Below are positions 8,904-17,041 of a stretch of 50,607 nucleotides of DNA, one piece after another. The stretch is from JBFMAI01 sp040755725 (lineage in GTDB: Bacteria; Planctomycetota; Phycisphaerae; UBA1845; Fen-1342). Within the stretch, counting starts at the first letter, position 1. Every line of letters begins with the position of its first letter. The position numbers were made by a program, and so were the translations under genes. The stretch lies in contig JBFMAI010000042.1 in the NCBI GenBank assembly GCA_040755725.1, forward strand, positions 1 through 50,607. Direction: 5' to 3'. The notes beneath the pieces were generated by a model. The model ran no database searches. It was given only the letters and a program-made list of their open reading frames with translations, and was not told the DNA's origin.

Positions 8904-9455
8904 TCACTTTTTCTTCAGGATTGTCCGCCAGCCGGTGGGCTCGCTCATGCGGATGTCCACGGAGGACGTGGAGCGGATGTCGTCCACGGTGTAGTAGCAT
9001 TTGGGGTCGCCCGCGCGGGCCTGGGCGAGCACGTTGCCCGTGGCCCGGCGCTCGACTTCGACGCACAGCTCCTGCACGGGGCCGTCGCGGCCGTGGCCGT
9101 CGAACTGGGTGACGCGGAAGCCCGCGGTGCGCAGGCCGGCGGCCAGCTCGGGGCCGCTGCGGGTGATGATGCGTACGACCTGGCGGCCCAGGGCGAGCCG
9201 GCTTTCCATGGTCACGCCGACGTAGTTGCCCAGCGCGAAGCCGAAGGCGTAGGCGGCCGCGTAGACCGGCTGTTCGTGGATGTGCAGGATGACGCGGGAG
9301 ACCACTGACAGCCAGATGAGCAGCTCGAAGAACCCCAGGATGAACGCCAGCCCCCGCCGCCCCTGCACCACCATGATGGTGCGGATCGTCCCGAGGGATA
9401 CGTCCGCCACACGGGCCACGATGATGAACACGCACATCAGTACGACCGAGCTCAT
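8904..9455 (-). CDS. UPF0316/DUF2179-type membrane protein
   Basis: The protein has 183 residues. Three hydrophobic segments fill the first 85 residues (starting VVLMCVFIIVARVADVSLGT, then AFILGFFELLIWLSVVSRVI, then VYAAAYAFGFALGNYVGV). They are followed by a soluble alpha/beta domain of the DUF2179 type that begins VVRIITRSGPELAAGLR. The arrangement R-x-A-D-x-S-L-G-T-I-R-T near the start is typical of UPF0316 proteins. Function is unknown for the family. It converges on ppa with a 27-base gap. Confidence 0.8.
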   Translation of the reverse strand: MSSVVLMCVFIIVARVADVSLGTIRTIMVVQGRRGLAFILGFFELLIWLSVVSRVILHIHEQPVYAAAYAFGFALGNYVGVTMESRLALGRQVVRIITRSGPELAAGLRTAGFRVTQFDGHGRDGPVQELCVEVERRATGNVLAQARAGDPKCYYTVDDIRSTSSVDIRMSEPTGWRTILKKK

Positions 9456-9621
9456 GGGCGCTCCTCGCTACAACTGGCCGCCGGATCGCGGCGCGAATCC
9501 ACCATTTTGCCCCGCCGGGGCCACCCCGTGCAACCCGCGACGGCGCCGGCCTCGTTGTGGGACTGGGCCGCGTGAGCTAAGCTACGTGCGGTCCGGCGGT
9601 TCGATGCCGCGGACCCCTTGG

Positions 9622-9695
9622 GCGCCCGTAGCTCAACTGGACAGAGCATCGGTCTTCGGAACCGAGGGTTGGCGGTTCGAATCCGTCCGGGCGCG
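9622..9695 (+). tRNA. tRNA-Arg (anticodon TCG)
   Basis: The cloverleaf folds completely: acceptor GCGCCCG/CGGGCGC, D-arm GCTC/GAGC, anticodon stem TCGGT/ACCGA with loop CTTCGGA giving anticodon TCG, and T-arm GGCGG-TTCGAAT-CCGTC with one G-T pair. The discriminator base is G at 9695. CCA is not encoded. Confidence 0.95.
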
Positions 9696-9963
9696 TGCCT
9701 CCCGCGGGGGCCGGCGGGATTCTGCGCGGTCTGGGCGGAGCGGCGATATTCAGCCGCATTTCTTGCGCGGGGGCCCCATTGGACCGGTCAAGCCTGCGCC
9801 CCCAACCCGCCGATAAAGAGTGACGATGCTGGGCCGCCGCGGCACGCGACCGGGCGCGACGGCGAAGGGCCCCTGACGGGGACATTCCAGCGCCCCAGCA
9901 AGGAAGCAACAGGCATGGAAAAGAGCAATCCCCGCACGCGACGCAACGGAGACGGCCACGCCG

Positions 9964-11124
9964 GTGGACGCGGAACCCCGGGACGACAACCCGGTCGGCG
10001 GCACGACCAGGAAGTGGCAGCCGCCCGAGTTGGACGCCCCGGACGACCAGCGGGAGGCGGGGGCGGCGACCGCCGTGCTGGAGCGCAAGCCCGCGCAGCG
10101 CGGCCTGCAAGACACGTTCATCGACGAGCGCAACGACGTGTTGGGGGTGATCAACGAGCTGGAGGACCAGCTCGACCGGCACCAGGAGATCCGCGAGACC
10201 CTGGAGCGTGAGCTGACCGGGACGTCCGAGAAACTGCAAGCGGCCAATCAGCGGGTGCAGGAGCTGGAATGGCAGGTGGTCACCCTGCAAACGCGGGTGG
10301 ACGCGCTGGAGCAGCTCCGCACCGATGTCGCGTCGTTGGAGGAGGAATTGGGCGACGCCAATGCCCGGCTCCAGCGGACCAACGAGCAGCTCATCGCGGC
10401 GGAGAAGGAACGCGCCCGGCTCAAGACCGAGTTGAAGGCGGCGAACAAGCAGGTGGATGAGCTGTGGCCGATCCGCAAGGAGCGCGACAGCCTCAAGACG
10501 GAGTGCAATGCGCTCTCGACCAAGGTGGATGAGCTGGAGCGCACGCACCGCGAGGCGCTCGAGGAGCGGGCCGCGCTCAACGCCCAGTTGCAGGAGACGC
10601 AGCTTTCGCTCGAAGAGGTCACCGCCGACCGCAACAAGCTCCAGATGTCGCTGCGGACCACGGAGGACCGCATCCGCGAGCTGACGACGGTGCTCGACAC
10701 GATGGACGACAAGATCGAGAGCCTGCGCAGCGAGAAGAAGAACCTCCAGATTCAGATCACTCATCTCGAACGCGAGAACGCCCGCCTCATCGAGCAGCGA
10801 CAGTTCTACGAGTGCGAGGTCACCTCGCTCCGCAACCAGTCGCGGACCGCCGAGGCCGCCCTCACCAGCGTCAAGAAGGCCTTCAGCGAGGTCCGCATCG
10901 CGCTTACCGAGACCAAGAGCCGCGCTCGACGCCGGACGCTCGATTCTTGGCCGCGCGTTGGTTCGCCGTTGCGCGGCCTGACCGTCCGCGACGCGCCCGA
11001 CGGCGTATCGCCGGGAATCCCCGTCACCGCCGAGGCGTCCATCGCCGATCCGCCGGCGGCGGACACCGGCGACCCGACCGCCGCCACGCGCATGCAGACG
11101 GAATCCACCGACTCGATGGACTAA
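9964..11124 (+). CDS. Long coiled-coil protein
   Basis: The protein has 386 residues. From about residue 50 to 325 it is a continuous heptad-rich coiled coil (for example LEELGDANARLQRTNEQLIA), without membrane or signal segments. Disordered Pro/Asp/Thr tails lie at both ends. It looks like a cytoplasmic scaffold; no family can be named. The chosen start is GTG 9964 with GGAGA 11 bases upstream. A better ribosome site (AAGGAAG at 9900) and an ATG at 9915 exist, but they sit in a different frame. The true start is therefore uncertain, and a small indel between 9915 and 9964 cannot be excluded. Confidence 0.7.
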   Translation: MDAEPRDDNPVGGTTRKWQPPELDAPDDQREAGAATAVLERKPAQRGLQDTFIDERNDVLGVINELEDQLDRHQEIRETLERELTGTSEKLQAANQRVQELEWQVVTLQTRVDALEQLRTDVASLEEELGDANARLQRTNEQLIAAEKERARLKTELKAANKQVDELWPIRKERDSLKTECNALSTKVDELERTHREALEERAALNAQLQETQLSLEEVTADRNKLQMSLRTTEDRIRELTTVLDTMDDKIESLRSEKKNLQIQITHLERENARLIEQRQFYECEVTSLRNQSRTAEAALTSVKKAFSEVRIALTETKSRARRRTLDSWPRVGSPLRGLTVRDAPDGVSPGIPVTAEASIADPPAADTGDPTAATRMQTESTDSMD

Positions 11125-11156
11125 AACCCGACGCCTCAGGTTGAGAATTCCCACGC

Positions 11157-11187
11157 ACGGGCCCGAGCGGTGGCTGCTCGGGCCCGT
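11157..11187 (+). terminator. Strong hairpin terminator after the coiled-coil gene
   Basis: ACGGGCCCGAGC at 11157-11168 pairs perfectly with GCTCGGGCCCGT at 11176-11187 (12 bp stem, 7-base loop). It lies 33 bases after the stop codon. Only a short T-rich stretch follows. Confidence 0.75.
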
Positions 11188-11237
11188 TGGCTTTGGCGGC
11201 CTCTCGACGGCGGGCAGCCGTAGAAGAGCGCTAGGTG

Positions 11238-11253
11238 TTTGACATATGCCAAA
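11238..11253. promoter_or_regulatory. Palindrome overlapping the -35 box: candidate operator
   Basis: TTTGACATATGCCAAA is a 16-base palindrome except for one mismatched pair (positions 5 and 12). It covers the -35 element of the toxin-antitoxin promoter. MqsA/YgiT-like HTH antitoxins commonly bind such palindromes to repress their own operon, so this is the likely autoregulatory site (inference). Confidence 0.55.
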
Positions 11254-11267
11254 TTCGATGCTACACT
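11239..11267 (+). promoter_or_regulatory. Near-consensus sigma-70 promoter of the toxin-antitoxin unit
   Basis: TTGACA (11239-11244) and TACACT (11262-11267) are separated by exactly 17 bases. It lies about 60 bases before the GTG at 11325. Confidence 0.75.
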
Positions 11268-11324
11268 TTACTGCGTGCGGCGTCGGCGTTGGCGGGCTGC
11301 CGCGCGGGCGCTAGGCTGCTTCCC

Positions 11325-11726
11325 GTGGACACGGTGTTCAACGAGCGGCAACGCCAAGTGCTGCGGGCGGCCTTCGCCGACACGGCGACGAACGTCCCAG
11401 ATTTCACGCGGACCGCGGTGACCGGCGGCCACCGGACCGATGAAGGGCTGGACAAGCTACTGCCGGCGGAATTGACGGATTACGGGAAGCGGTGCGCCCT
11501 GAAAGAGGCGTTGGTGAAGTTCCTGGATGACGGCCGTGCCCCGAGCGTTGAGGTTGCGTCGGGCGACCCAGCGATGCAGCTTGATGCGGCGACGTTCTTT
11601 CACTTTCGCGTGGGGGTCGAAGGCGTGCCGCCATTCGTGAAGGTCTTCGTGGATGAGGAAGACCGCGAACCCGACGTGAAGGTGATCAGTGTGAAGCGCG
11701 ACTATCGCGCGTGGTCCGAGTCATGA
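11325..11726 (+). CDS. Toxin-like protein of a putative MqsRA-like module
   Basis: The protein has 133 residues from the GTG at 11325. The frame is open to 11235, but the consensus promoter lies inside that extension, so the later start (VDTVFNERQRQVLRAAF) is preferred. The C-terminal half alternates charged strands (PFVKVFVDEEDREPDVKVIS) in a pattern like the small RelE/MqsR-fold RNases. No catalytic residues can be assigned with confidence. Its stop overlaps the start of the next gene (ATGA), the tight coupling typical of type II toxin-antitoxin pairs. The toxin call rests mainly on that partner, an MqsA-like antitoxin; sequence alone would leave it hypothetical. Confidence 0.55.
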   Translation: MDTVFNERQRQVLRAAFADTATNVPDFTRTAVTGGHRTDEGLDKLLPAELTDYGKRCALKEALVKFLDDGRAPSVEVASGDPAMQLDAATFFHFRVGVEGVPPFVKVFVDEEDREPDVKVISVKRDYRAWSES

Positions 11727-12319
11727 GCAAGCCGGTTGAACAACAGCGTTGCCACGTCTGCGGGCAACGGTCGCTGCGCCGCGTGAAGCGGCCATTTGAG
11801 TACGCCGTGAGCCACGACGGCCGGGCACCGGTGACGATCCGAATCCCGGACCTGGACGTCGTCGCGTGTACAAACCCCGACTGCCATGCGGAGCACCCCG
11901 ACGACACGGTTCTCCTGGACGACGCCGCGAGCCGCCGAATCACGGAAGAGACGTACCGCCAACTGGGTCTTCTGACGCCGGCGGAGATTCGGGACAATCG
12001 AGAACGGCTCGGGTTGACGCAGCAGCAGCTTCAGGAACTGCTCGGCCTGGGCGGCAACACGCTGTCACGCTGGGAAACGGGACGGGTATACCAGTCGCGG
12101 GCGCTGGATCGGTTCCTGCGCGTGGTGTTCGAGAGTCCGGAAGCACGAAAGCTACTCGCTGGCGTGCGCTCCGCGTCCGACAGTGAACCTGTCAGTAGAT
12201 CGTCGCAGCCCGGGTATCGCCTGCGCCACCTGTCGGGGCGCCCGATCAGCAGGGAAGCGCTGGAGCGCAGACGGCCGGCCGATCCCCGAGCGGCTTTCGC
12301 GCCACGAGAGACCGGATAA
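11723..12319 (+). CDS. MqsA/YgiT-like antitoxin: zinc finger plus HTH
   Basis: The protein has 198 residues. An N-terminal zinc-binding domain carries Cys10-x2-Cys13 and Cys49-x4-Cys54. An XRE-type helix-turn-helix spans about 87-135, with recognition segment TLSRWETGRVYQSRALDRFL, the spacing seen in MqsA-type antitoxins, where the zinc domain neutralises the toxin and the HTH represses the operon. The ATG at 11723 overlaps the toxin stop by four bases. A further ~60-residue tail rich in Arg, Ser and Pro is longer than in MqsA. The operator is probably the palindrome at 11238. Order toxin-then-antitoxin agrees with mqsRA. Confidence 0.8.
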   Translation: MSKPVEQQRCHVCGQRSLRRVKRPFEYAVSHDGRAPVTIRIPDLDVVACTNPDCHAEHPDDTVLLDDAASRRITEETYRQLGLLTPAEIRDNRERLGLTQQQLQELLGLGGNTLSRWETGRVYQSRALDRFLRVVFESPEARKLLAGVRSASDSEPVSRSSQPGYRLRHLSGRPISREALERRRPADPRAAFAPRETG

Positions 12320-12325
12320 CTTAGC

Positions 12326-13577
12326 GTGTCGGACGAGAGACCCTTCGATCCCCTGTTGCCCGACCGAGCGTGGACGGTGTGCTTCTACAGCTACCGCGGC
12401 GGCGTCGGTCGCACGACTCTCGCCGTCAATGTGGCGCGCGACTTCACGTACGCAGACGGGATGGGCGACCACAAGGTGGGGCGATGCCTCTTGCTCGATT
12501 TCGATCTCGAGGCCCCTGGCGTTGATGAGTTCGACTGCATGCGCCCCAGCGATCCTGACCAGCCGGGGCTTGTCGAGTACATCCGCGAGTACTTGGACAG
12601 ACGCGAGGATCCGCCGCTTGAGCGGTTCGTGTACGCACCGCAGGGCGATGGAGGCCCGTTCGTCATGCGGGCCGGTCGGCGAGATGAAGCCTACAGACGA
12701 TTCCTGATGAAGCTGAGCTGGTCTGAGTTCTACCGCGAGTGCGACGGAGCACTTTTCCTCGACAACCTACGGCTGGCGGTCGTCCGTGAATTGGGTTGCC
12801 AGACGCTGCTGATTGACTCGCGCACGGGGCACTCCGAGATCGGCGGGGTCTGTCTCGGCCATCTCGCGGACGCCGTTGTGTTTGTGTTTCAGCCGAGCAC
12901 CGCGCACGCCGAAGGGTTGGCCCAGGCGGTTGCGGCTGTCCGGGATCGCGAGCAGAAGGAAGAGCGGTCCATCCCTCGTTTCTATGTGGCCAACAAAGTG
13001 CCCGAGATCATTGAGGACACGATCCCCGAAGAGATCCGCGCCACAGCCGAAGAGCTCGTGCGGCGTTGTGAGGGGCAACAAACCGAGTTTCGCAACTGGG
13101 GCTTCGGTCTCACGGAGGCGGAACGGCAACAGCGCGAGCTTGAGGAGTTGCACGACCGGCGTTACGCACCGGATGTACCTGCCGATGCGCACTGCTCTGC
13201 TCGATCAACAGAAGCCGGATGTGTTCCTCTTCCCTTTGAAACACTTTGAGGGAACCACCCTCCCGCAAGTGTACATCTTGGACAGCATCTACTGGCTGCA
13301 TTCAGCTCGCCAGTTCGTCGCCGACGACCAAGAACAACGCGCGGATACAAGCGCACTTGAACGATTCCGTGCGAGCGACTGGACGGCTCAAGACTGGGCG
13401 GCACTCTTTCACAGCGTCTCCCCAACCCTGTTTGAGCGGTGGGCGGAAAGCGATCATAACCGGCGGTATATCAGGAAGCTGCTCATGGACTTCCCGCCGG
13501 AAGTTCGCGCCGGGATAATGCCCGAGACGTATCGAAAGATGCTGTGGCGACGCAAGCCTCGTTCAAAAGGCCGCTAG
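12326..13577 (+). pseudogene. ParA/MinD-like ATPase, frameshifted
   Basis: The first frame (GTG 12326 to stop 13249, 307 residues) carries a deviant Walker A, YSYRGGVGRTT at 21-31, then LLLDFDLEAPG (Asp56, Asp58) and LLIDSRTGHSE. These are hallmarks of the SIMIBI ATPases often found in bacterial conflict loci. After about residue 280 the sense is lost: DVPADAHCSARSTE looks random. From about 13165 the next frame instead gives a well-formed continuation (MYLPMRTALLDQQKPDVFLF to MLWRRKPRSKGR, stop 13577). One base too many (or two too few) near 13160-13190 explains this. Alternatively the second part is a separate gene starting at ATG 13173 (134 residues). Both lysines of the usual KGGVGKT loop are Arg here. 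It starts six bases after the antitoxin stop, so it probably belongs to the same operon. Confidence 0.7.
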
Positions 13578-13598
13578 CCGGCGGCGGCACGGCTAGCG
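13572..13598 (+). terminator. Hairpin at the end of the accessory island
   Basis: CGCTAGCC (13572-13579) pairs with GGCTAGCG (13591-13598), an 8 bp perfect stem spanning the stop codon. No T-run follows. Confidence 0.45.
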
Positions 13599-13634
13599 CC
13601 GGCGCCATGCGCTCGCGGACACGTGGCGCGCTCG

Positions 13635-13640
13635 TATAAT
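13635..13640 (+). promoter_or_regulatory. -10 box for the PKD/LamG lipoprotein gene
   Basis: A perfect TATAAT stands about 48 bases before the start codon. No good -35 box is visible. Confidence 0.4.
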
Positions 13641-13687
13641 GCCCGTGACAAGACCGTGTGGACCCAACGAAAGAGAGTGCGCCCGTG

Positions 13688-14905
13688 ATGAACCGCACCA
13701 TGCTGGCCGTGTGCCTGTTGCCGCTGTCGCTCCTGGCCGGCTGCCCGACGACGCCGACCGATCCCGTCCAGGCCGTCATCGCCTACTCGACCCGCCAGGG
13801 CCCGGCCCCGCTGACGATCAGCTTCTCGGCCGTGGGTTCCACGTCGGTCAACGGCGGGCCGCTGACGTACCGCTGGGACTTCGGGGACGGCACGACCTCG
13901 ACCGAGGCCGCCGTCGCGCACGTTTTTGAGAACCCCGGGCGTTATTTCGTGCGGCTGACGGTCACCGACCCCACGGGGGAGCAGGGCACGGCCACCCAGG
14001 AAGTGCGGGCGGCGGGGACGGGGGCGAACGCGGTGCTGCGCAGCGACGTAACCAACGGCCGGGCGCCGCTGGGGGTCCAGTTCGACGGTACCGGCAGCAA
14101 CGCTCCCGACGATGACATTCTCGACTACTACTGGGACTTCGGCGACGGCGGCACGTCGCGGCTGCCCGACCCCTACCACGTTTTCGAGAACGCGGGGCAG
14201 TTCCTGGTCACGCTGCGCGTCGTGACGGCCGGCGGCGTGGAGGACACCGCCGAAGTGACCATCACCGTCGGCAAGCGGGCCGCCGCTCTCCAGTTCAACG
14301 GGTCCAGCTTCGCCACACTGCCGCTTTCGGCGAGCTTCCCACTTGGTCGGTACACGTTCGAAGCGTGGGTGAAGGCGGATGCCGACGGCGGGACCGTCGC
14401 CACGCTCGGCGGCGGGGCCATGGCGCTCGAAATCGCCCCGTCCGCCAACATCATCCGCGTGCGCATCAACGGTGTGACCCGCGAGGCCGCCGCTAGCAAT
14501 CTCTCCGGCGCGTGGCGGCACCTGGCCGCGGTCTTCAACACCGCCGAGAGCGGCTCCACGACCGAGACCACCGGCTGCACGCTCTACCTCGACGGTCAGC
14601 CCCTCGGCCGTGTCGAGACGCCGGTGGCCGTCACGGCCAATAGCGTCATCCTCGGCTTGGGGCTGCGGGGCAAGGTCGCCGAGGTGCGGCTGTGGAGCGT
14701 GGCCCGGACGGCGGCGGAGATCGCCGCAGCGTGGAATGTCCGGCTCTCCGGCCTGGAACAGAACCTCCTGGGCTATTGGCCGCTGGACGAAGGCAGCGGC
14801 CAGACGCTGACGAACCGCACCGGCGGCCCGGCCGGGATTCTCGGCGCCACGACCCAGGTGGAGACGACCGATCCGGCGTGGAGTCCCGAAGACCCGCCGC
14901 TGTAG
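13688..14905 (+). CDS. Lipoprotein with two PKD domains and a LamG domain
   Basis: The protein has 405 residues. The signal MNRTMLAVCLLPLSLLAGC ends in a lipobox with Cys19. Two PKD repeats follow, each with the signature YxWDFGDG (WDFGDG at 63-68 and 149-154), covering about 27-108 and 112-195. From about 198 to 385 is a concanavalin-like LamG fold that begins ALQFNGSSFATLP and ends LLGYWPLDEGSG. Such proteins are exposed on the cell surface and bind carbohydrate or other proteins; the ligand is unknown. The ATG at 13688 is chosen over one ten codons upstream because it starts the signal peptide. Confidence 0.88.
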   Translation: MNRTMLAVCLLPLSLLAGCPTTPTDPVQAVIAYSTRQGPAPLTISFSAVGSTSVNGGPLTYRWDFGDGTTSTEAAVAHVFENPGRYFVRLTVTDPTGEQGTATQEVRAAGTGANAVLRSDVTNGRAPLGVQFDGTGSNAPDDDILDYYWDFGDGGTSRLPDPYHVFENAGQFLVTLRVVTAGGVEDTAEVTITVGKRAAALQFNGSSFATLPLSASFPLGRYTFEAWVKADADGGTVATLGGGAMALEIAPSANIIRVRINGVTREAAASNLSGAWRHLAAVFNTAESGSTTETTGCTLYLDGQPLGRVETPVAVTANSVILGLGLRGKVAEVRLWSVARTAAEIAAAWNVRLSGLEQNLLGYWPLDEGSGQTLTNRTGGPAGILGATTQVETTDPAWSPEDPPL

Positions 14906-14972
14906 GACCTCCGGGCGGCGATTGCGTGCCCGCCAGTCCGTTTCGCATCCCGCCGCGGCGAGACACGGGCGG

Positions 14973-15995
14973 CTACAGGTCCGCCAGGCGGGCGTGCTCC
15001 TCGAGGCAGAACCGATCGGTCATTCCCGCCACGAAGTCGGTCACGACGCAGTGGAGTCCGTGTTCGGCGATGCGCAGCCGGAAGCGCGGCGGCAGCTCGT
15101 TCGGGTGGGTGACGTACGCGTCGAACACGGCGGACAGGATATGGCACGCCTGGGCGTCGGCCTGTTGGAGCCAGGGACTGTGGTAGACGTGTTCGCGGAG
15201 GAAGCCCTCCAGTTCGTTGAGCTGGGCGGTGAGCTCGGGAGACAGCCGCGGGGGAGAGTCGGTCGCGCCTGCGTTGGTCTGGACAATGTCCTCGATGAAC
15301 CGTTGTTGGAGCCGGTCGATGGCGGGCCGCAGGTGCCCGCGCCAAGCCTCCGTGCCGGTTGGCCCTTCGTAGGCCGCGCGCCACAACGGCAATGATTCGA
15401 GCGTCTCGACGGTCAGCAGTTCGGCGTAGAGCCCGTCCTGCACGTCGTGCAACGCGAACGCCAGCCGGTCGGCCAGATCGACCACGACACCCTCCGGCGG
15501 CGGCGGTCGGCCGTCCTGGAGCGGGTGGTCGCCGGGGCGGTCATAGGGGGTGTGGTGCTTGGCCAGGCACTCGCGGACGGCGTAGGTGAGATTCAAGCCG
15601 CGGAACTCGGGGTACGGGTGCTCCAACCATTCGACGATGCGTAGGGAGTGGCGGTTGTGTTCGAAGCCGCCGTGGTCGCGCAGACAAGTGGCCAGTGCCC
15701 GCTCGCCGGCGTGACCGAATGGCGGGTGGCCGAGATCGTGCGCGAGGGCGACGACTTCCGCGAGGTCGGCGTTGAGCTGGAGGGCGGCGGCCAGGACGCG
15801 GGCGAGGTGGGCCACTTCGAGCGTGTGCGTGAGCCGGGTGCGAAAGTGGTCGCTCTGCGGGGCGAGGAAGACCTGCGTCTTGTGCTGAAGTCGGCGGAAC
15901 GCGGCGGAGTGGATGATTCGCTGGCGATCGACGACCAGGGGTGACTGGCCGGCTGCGAGGGGGTCGGGGTGTTCGCGGGTCGCGTCAGGCGTCAT
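14973..15995 (-). CDS. dgt: Deoxyguanosinetriphosphate triphosphohydrolase-like HD protein
   Basis: This enzyme family hydrolyses dNTPs to deoxynucleoside and triphosphate, shaping nucleotide pools. The 340-residue protein carries the metal-binding HD signature: RLTHTLEV (His57), then LAHDLGHPPFGHAGE (His86-Asp87). HSAAFRRLQHKTQV near residue 29 is typical of the shorter dGTPase-like type. The start ATG 15995 gives MTPDATREHP, followed immediately by conserved sequence. It stands alone on the minus strand; the lipoprotein upstream converges on it. True substrate preference (dGTP or all dNTPs) cannot be read from sequence. Confidence 0.92.
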   Translation of the reverse strand: MTPDATREHPDPLAAGQSPLVVDRQRIIHSAAFRRLQHKTQVFLAPQSDHFRTRLTHTLEVAHLARVLAAALQLNADLAEVVALAHDLGHPPFGHAGERALATCLRDHGGFEHNRHSLRIVEWLEHPYPEFRGLNLTYAVRECLAKHHTPYDRPGDHPLQDGRPPPPEGVVVDLADRLAFALHDVQDGLYAELLTVETLESLPLWRAAYEGPTGTEAWRGHLRPAIDRLQQRFIEDIVQTNAGATDSPPRLSPELTAQLNELEGFLREHVYHSPWLQQADAQACHILSAVFDAYVTHPNELPPRFRLRIAEHGLHCVVTDFVAGMTDRFCLEEHARLADL

Positions 15996-16033
15996 CGGAA
16001 GACCTGGGCGGACTGGGGCATGGCGCGTGCAGT

Positions 16034-16897
16034 TCAGACGGGTTGGCGCGCCGTGAGGTTGAGGTGGTCCTCAAGCACGTCGACAATACGTGCGTCGACG
16101 TCGGGGTCGAACTTCCGCGCGTACCAATCGTCGCACGCGAGCAAGGCGTCGCGGTCGGCCAGCGTCCATGTCTTGGGGCTGCTACCGCCGGTCCAGATGA
16201 TGGCCCGCCGATGGGGCTCGACGGTGTCGCGAAAGGGACTGTGCATCAAGACCGTCTGGAAGAACCCCTCGTCGGCACACACCGTCCACCTATAGAAATC
16301 CCTGAATCGTTTGACGTCGGGGCTGTGGACCACGTATTCGCAGAACGTGCGGCTCAAGGTGAACCAGCTTGATCCATGATAAGGGCGGGTTCCGGCCGGG
16401 AATCGCCGGCGGATCGGCAGACGCACCGGTCGACGGATGGGCAAGCCGGGAATCTTGACCCAGTAGTAGCGCACGCGAGCGAGGCCCGCAGGCCAGACCT
16501 GCTCCAGGTCGCTGACGTCCAAGAAATTGCGGCTGGGCTTGGCAGCCAGTTCGGCGCGAATCTGCGCCGGCGGCTTGAGGGGAAAACACTGCCCGCTGAG
16601 ATTGGTGAAGAACGACCAATCGTTGGCCTTGTCTAGCAGTTGATGCATGCCGCGGATCTGCAAGTCCACCATGTTCCACGCGCCCCAGTCGATTCTCCGG
16701 CTGAGCAACACGCTCGCATTCGGGTACGGGCGCAGGAACTCCGCGACGGCCGCGTGGTAGCCGGCGACCGTCTTTCGGTCCACGTGGATCAGGAAGTAGT
16801 CCGCTGGGTCGTACACGGCCCGGAAGACGCGTTTAAACAGGTCCAGGTGCCGGTGGACGGCAATCAAGTAGGCGATCTTGACCTCCCGTCGACCCAT
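16034..16897 (-). CDS. Core-2/I-branching-type glycosyltransferase (GT14)
   Basis: The protein has 287 residues. The N-terminus KIAYLIAVHRHLDLFKRVF and the segment DYFLIHVDRKT are characteristic of GT14 beta-1,6-N-acetylglucosaminyl/xylosyl transferases. Also present are the NLSGQCFPLKP stretch (compare NLSGxDFPLK), PYHGSSWFTLSR, and CADEGFFQTVL, which holds the likely catalytic Glu. It has no signal peptide or membrane segment, so it probably acts in the cytoplasm on a surface glycan precursor. The ATG at 16897 is chosen because the 33 upstream codons are Arg-rich non-coding sequence. It lies alone, not in a visible glycan cluster; the polysaccharide export genes are 24 kb away. Confidence 0.88.
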   Translation of the reverse strand: MGRREVKIAYLIAVHRHLDLFKRVFRAVYDPADYFLIHVDRKTVAGYHAAVAEFLRPYPNASVLLSRRIDWGAWNMVDLQIRGMHQLLDKANDWSFFTNLSGQCFPLKPPAQIRAELAAKPSRNFLDVSDLEQVWPAGLARVRYYWVKIPGLPIRRPVRLPIRRRFPAGTRPYHGSSWFTLSRTFCEYVVHSPDVKRFRDFYRWTVCADEGFFQTVLMHSPFRDTVEPHRRAIIWTGGSSPKTWTLADRDALLACDDWYARKFDPDVDARIVDVLEDHLNLTARQPV

Positions 16898-17041
16898 TGT
16901 GACACCTCGTGGTGCGCCGACCCCACGTCGGGCACAGCGGGTATTCCTCCCGCGCGGCAACTTGACCACCCCCATTGTGCGCGGCCGTTTCGGCAAGTCA
17001 ACGGCGCTCGCCAGGTCGCCGCGTCTATCCGAGTTCGTTGG

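Noticed and set aside
9880..9930. AAGGAAGCAAC resembling the SRP RNA core
   Set aside because: The flanking conserved bases (GTCAGG...AGCC) and the required hairpin are missing.
11235..11324. Earlier start (GTG 11235) for the toxin-like gene
   Set aside because: The consensus promoter lies inside this extension, so the transcript would not include it.
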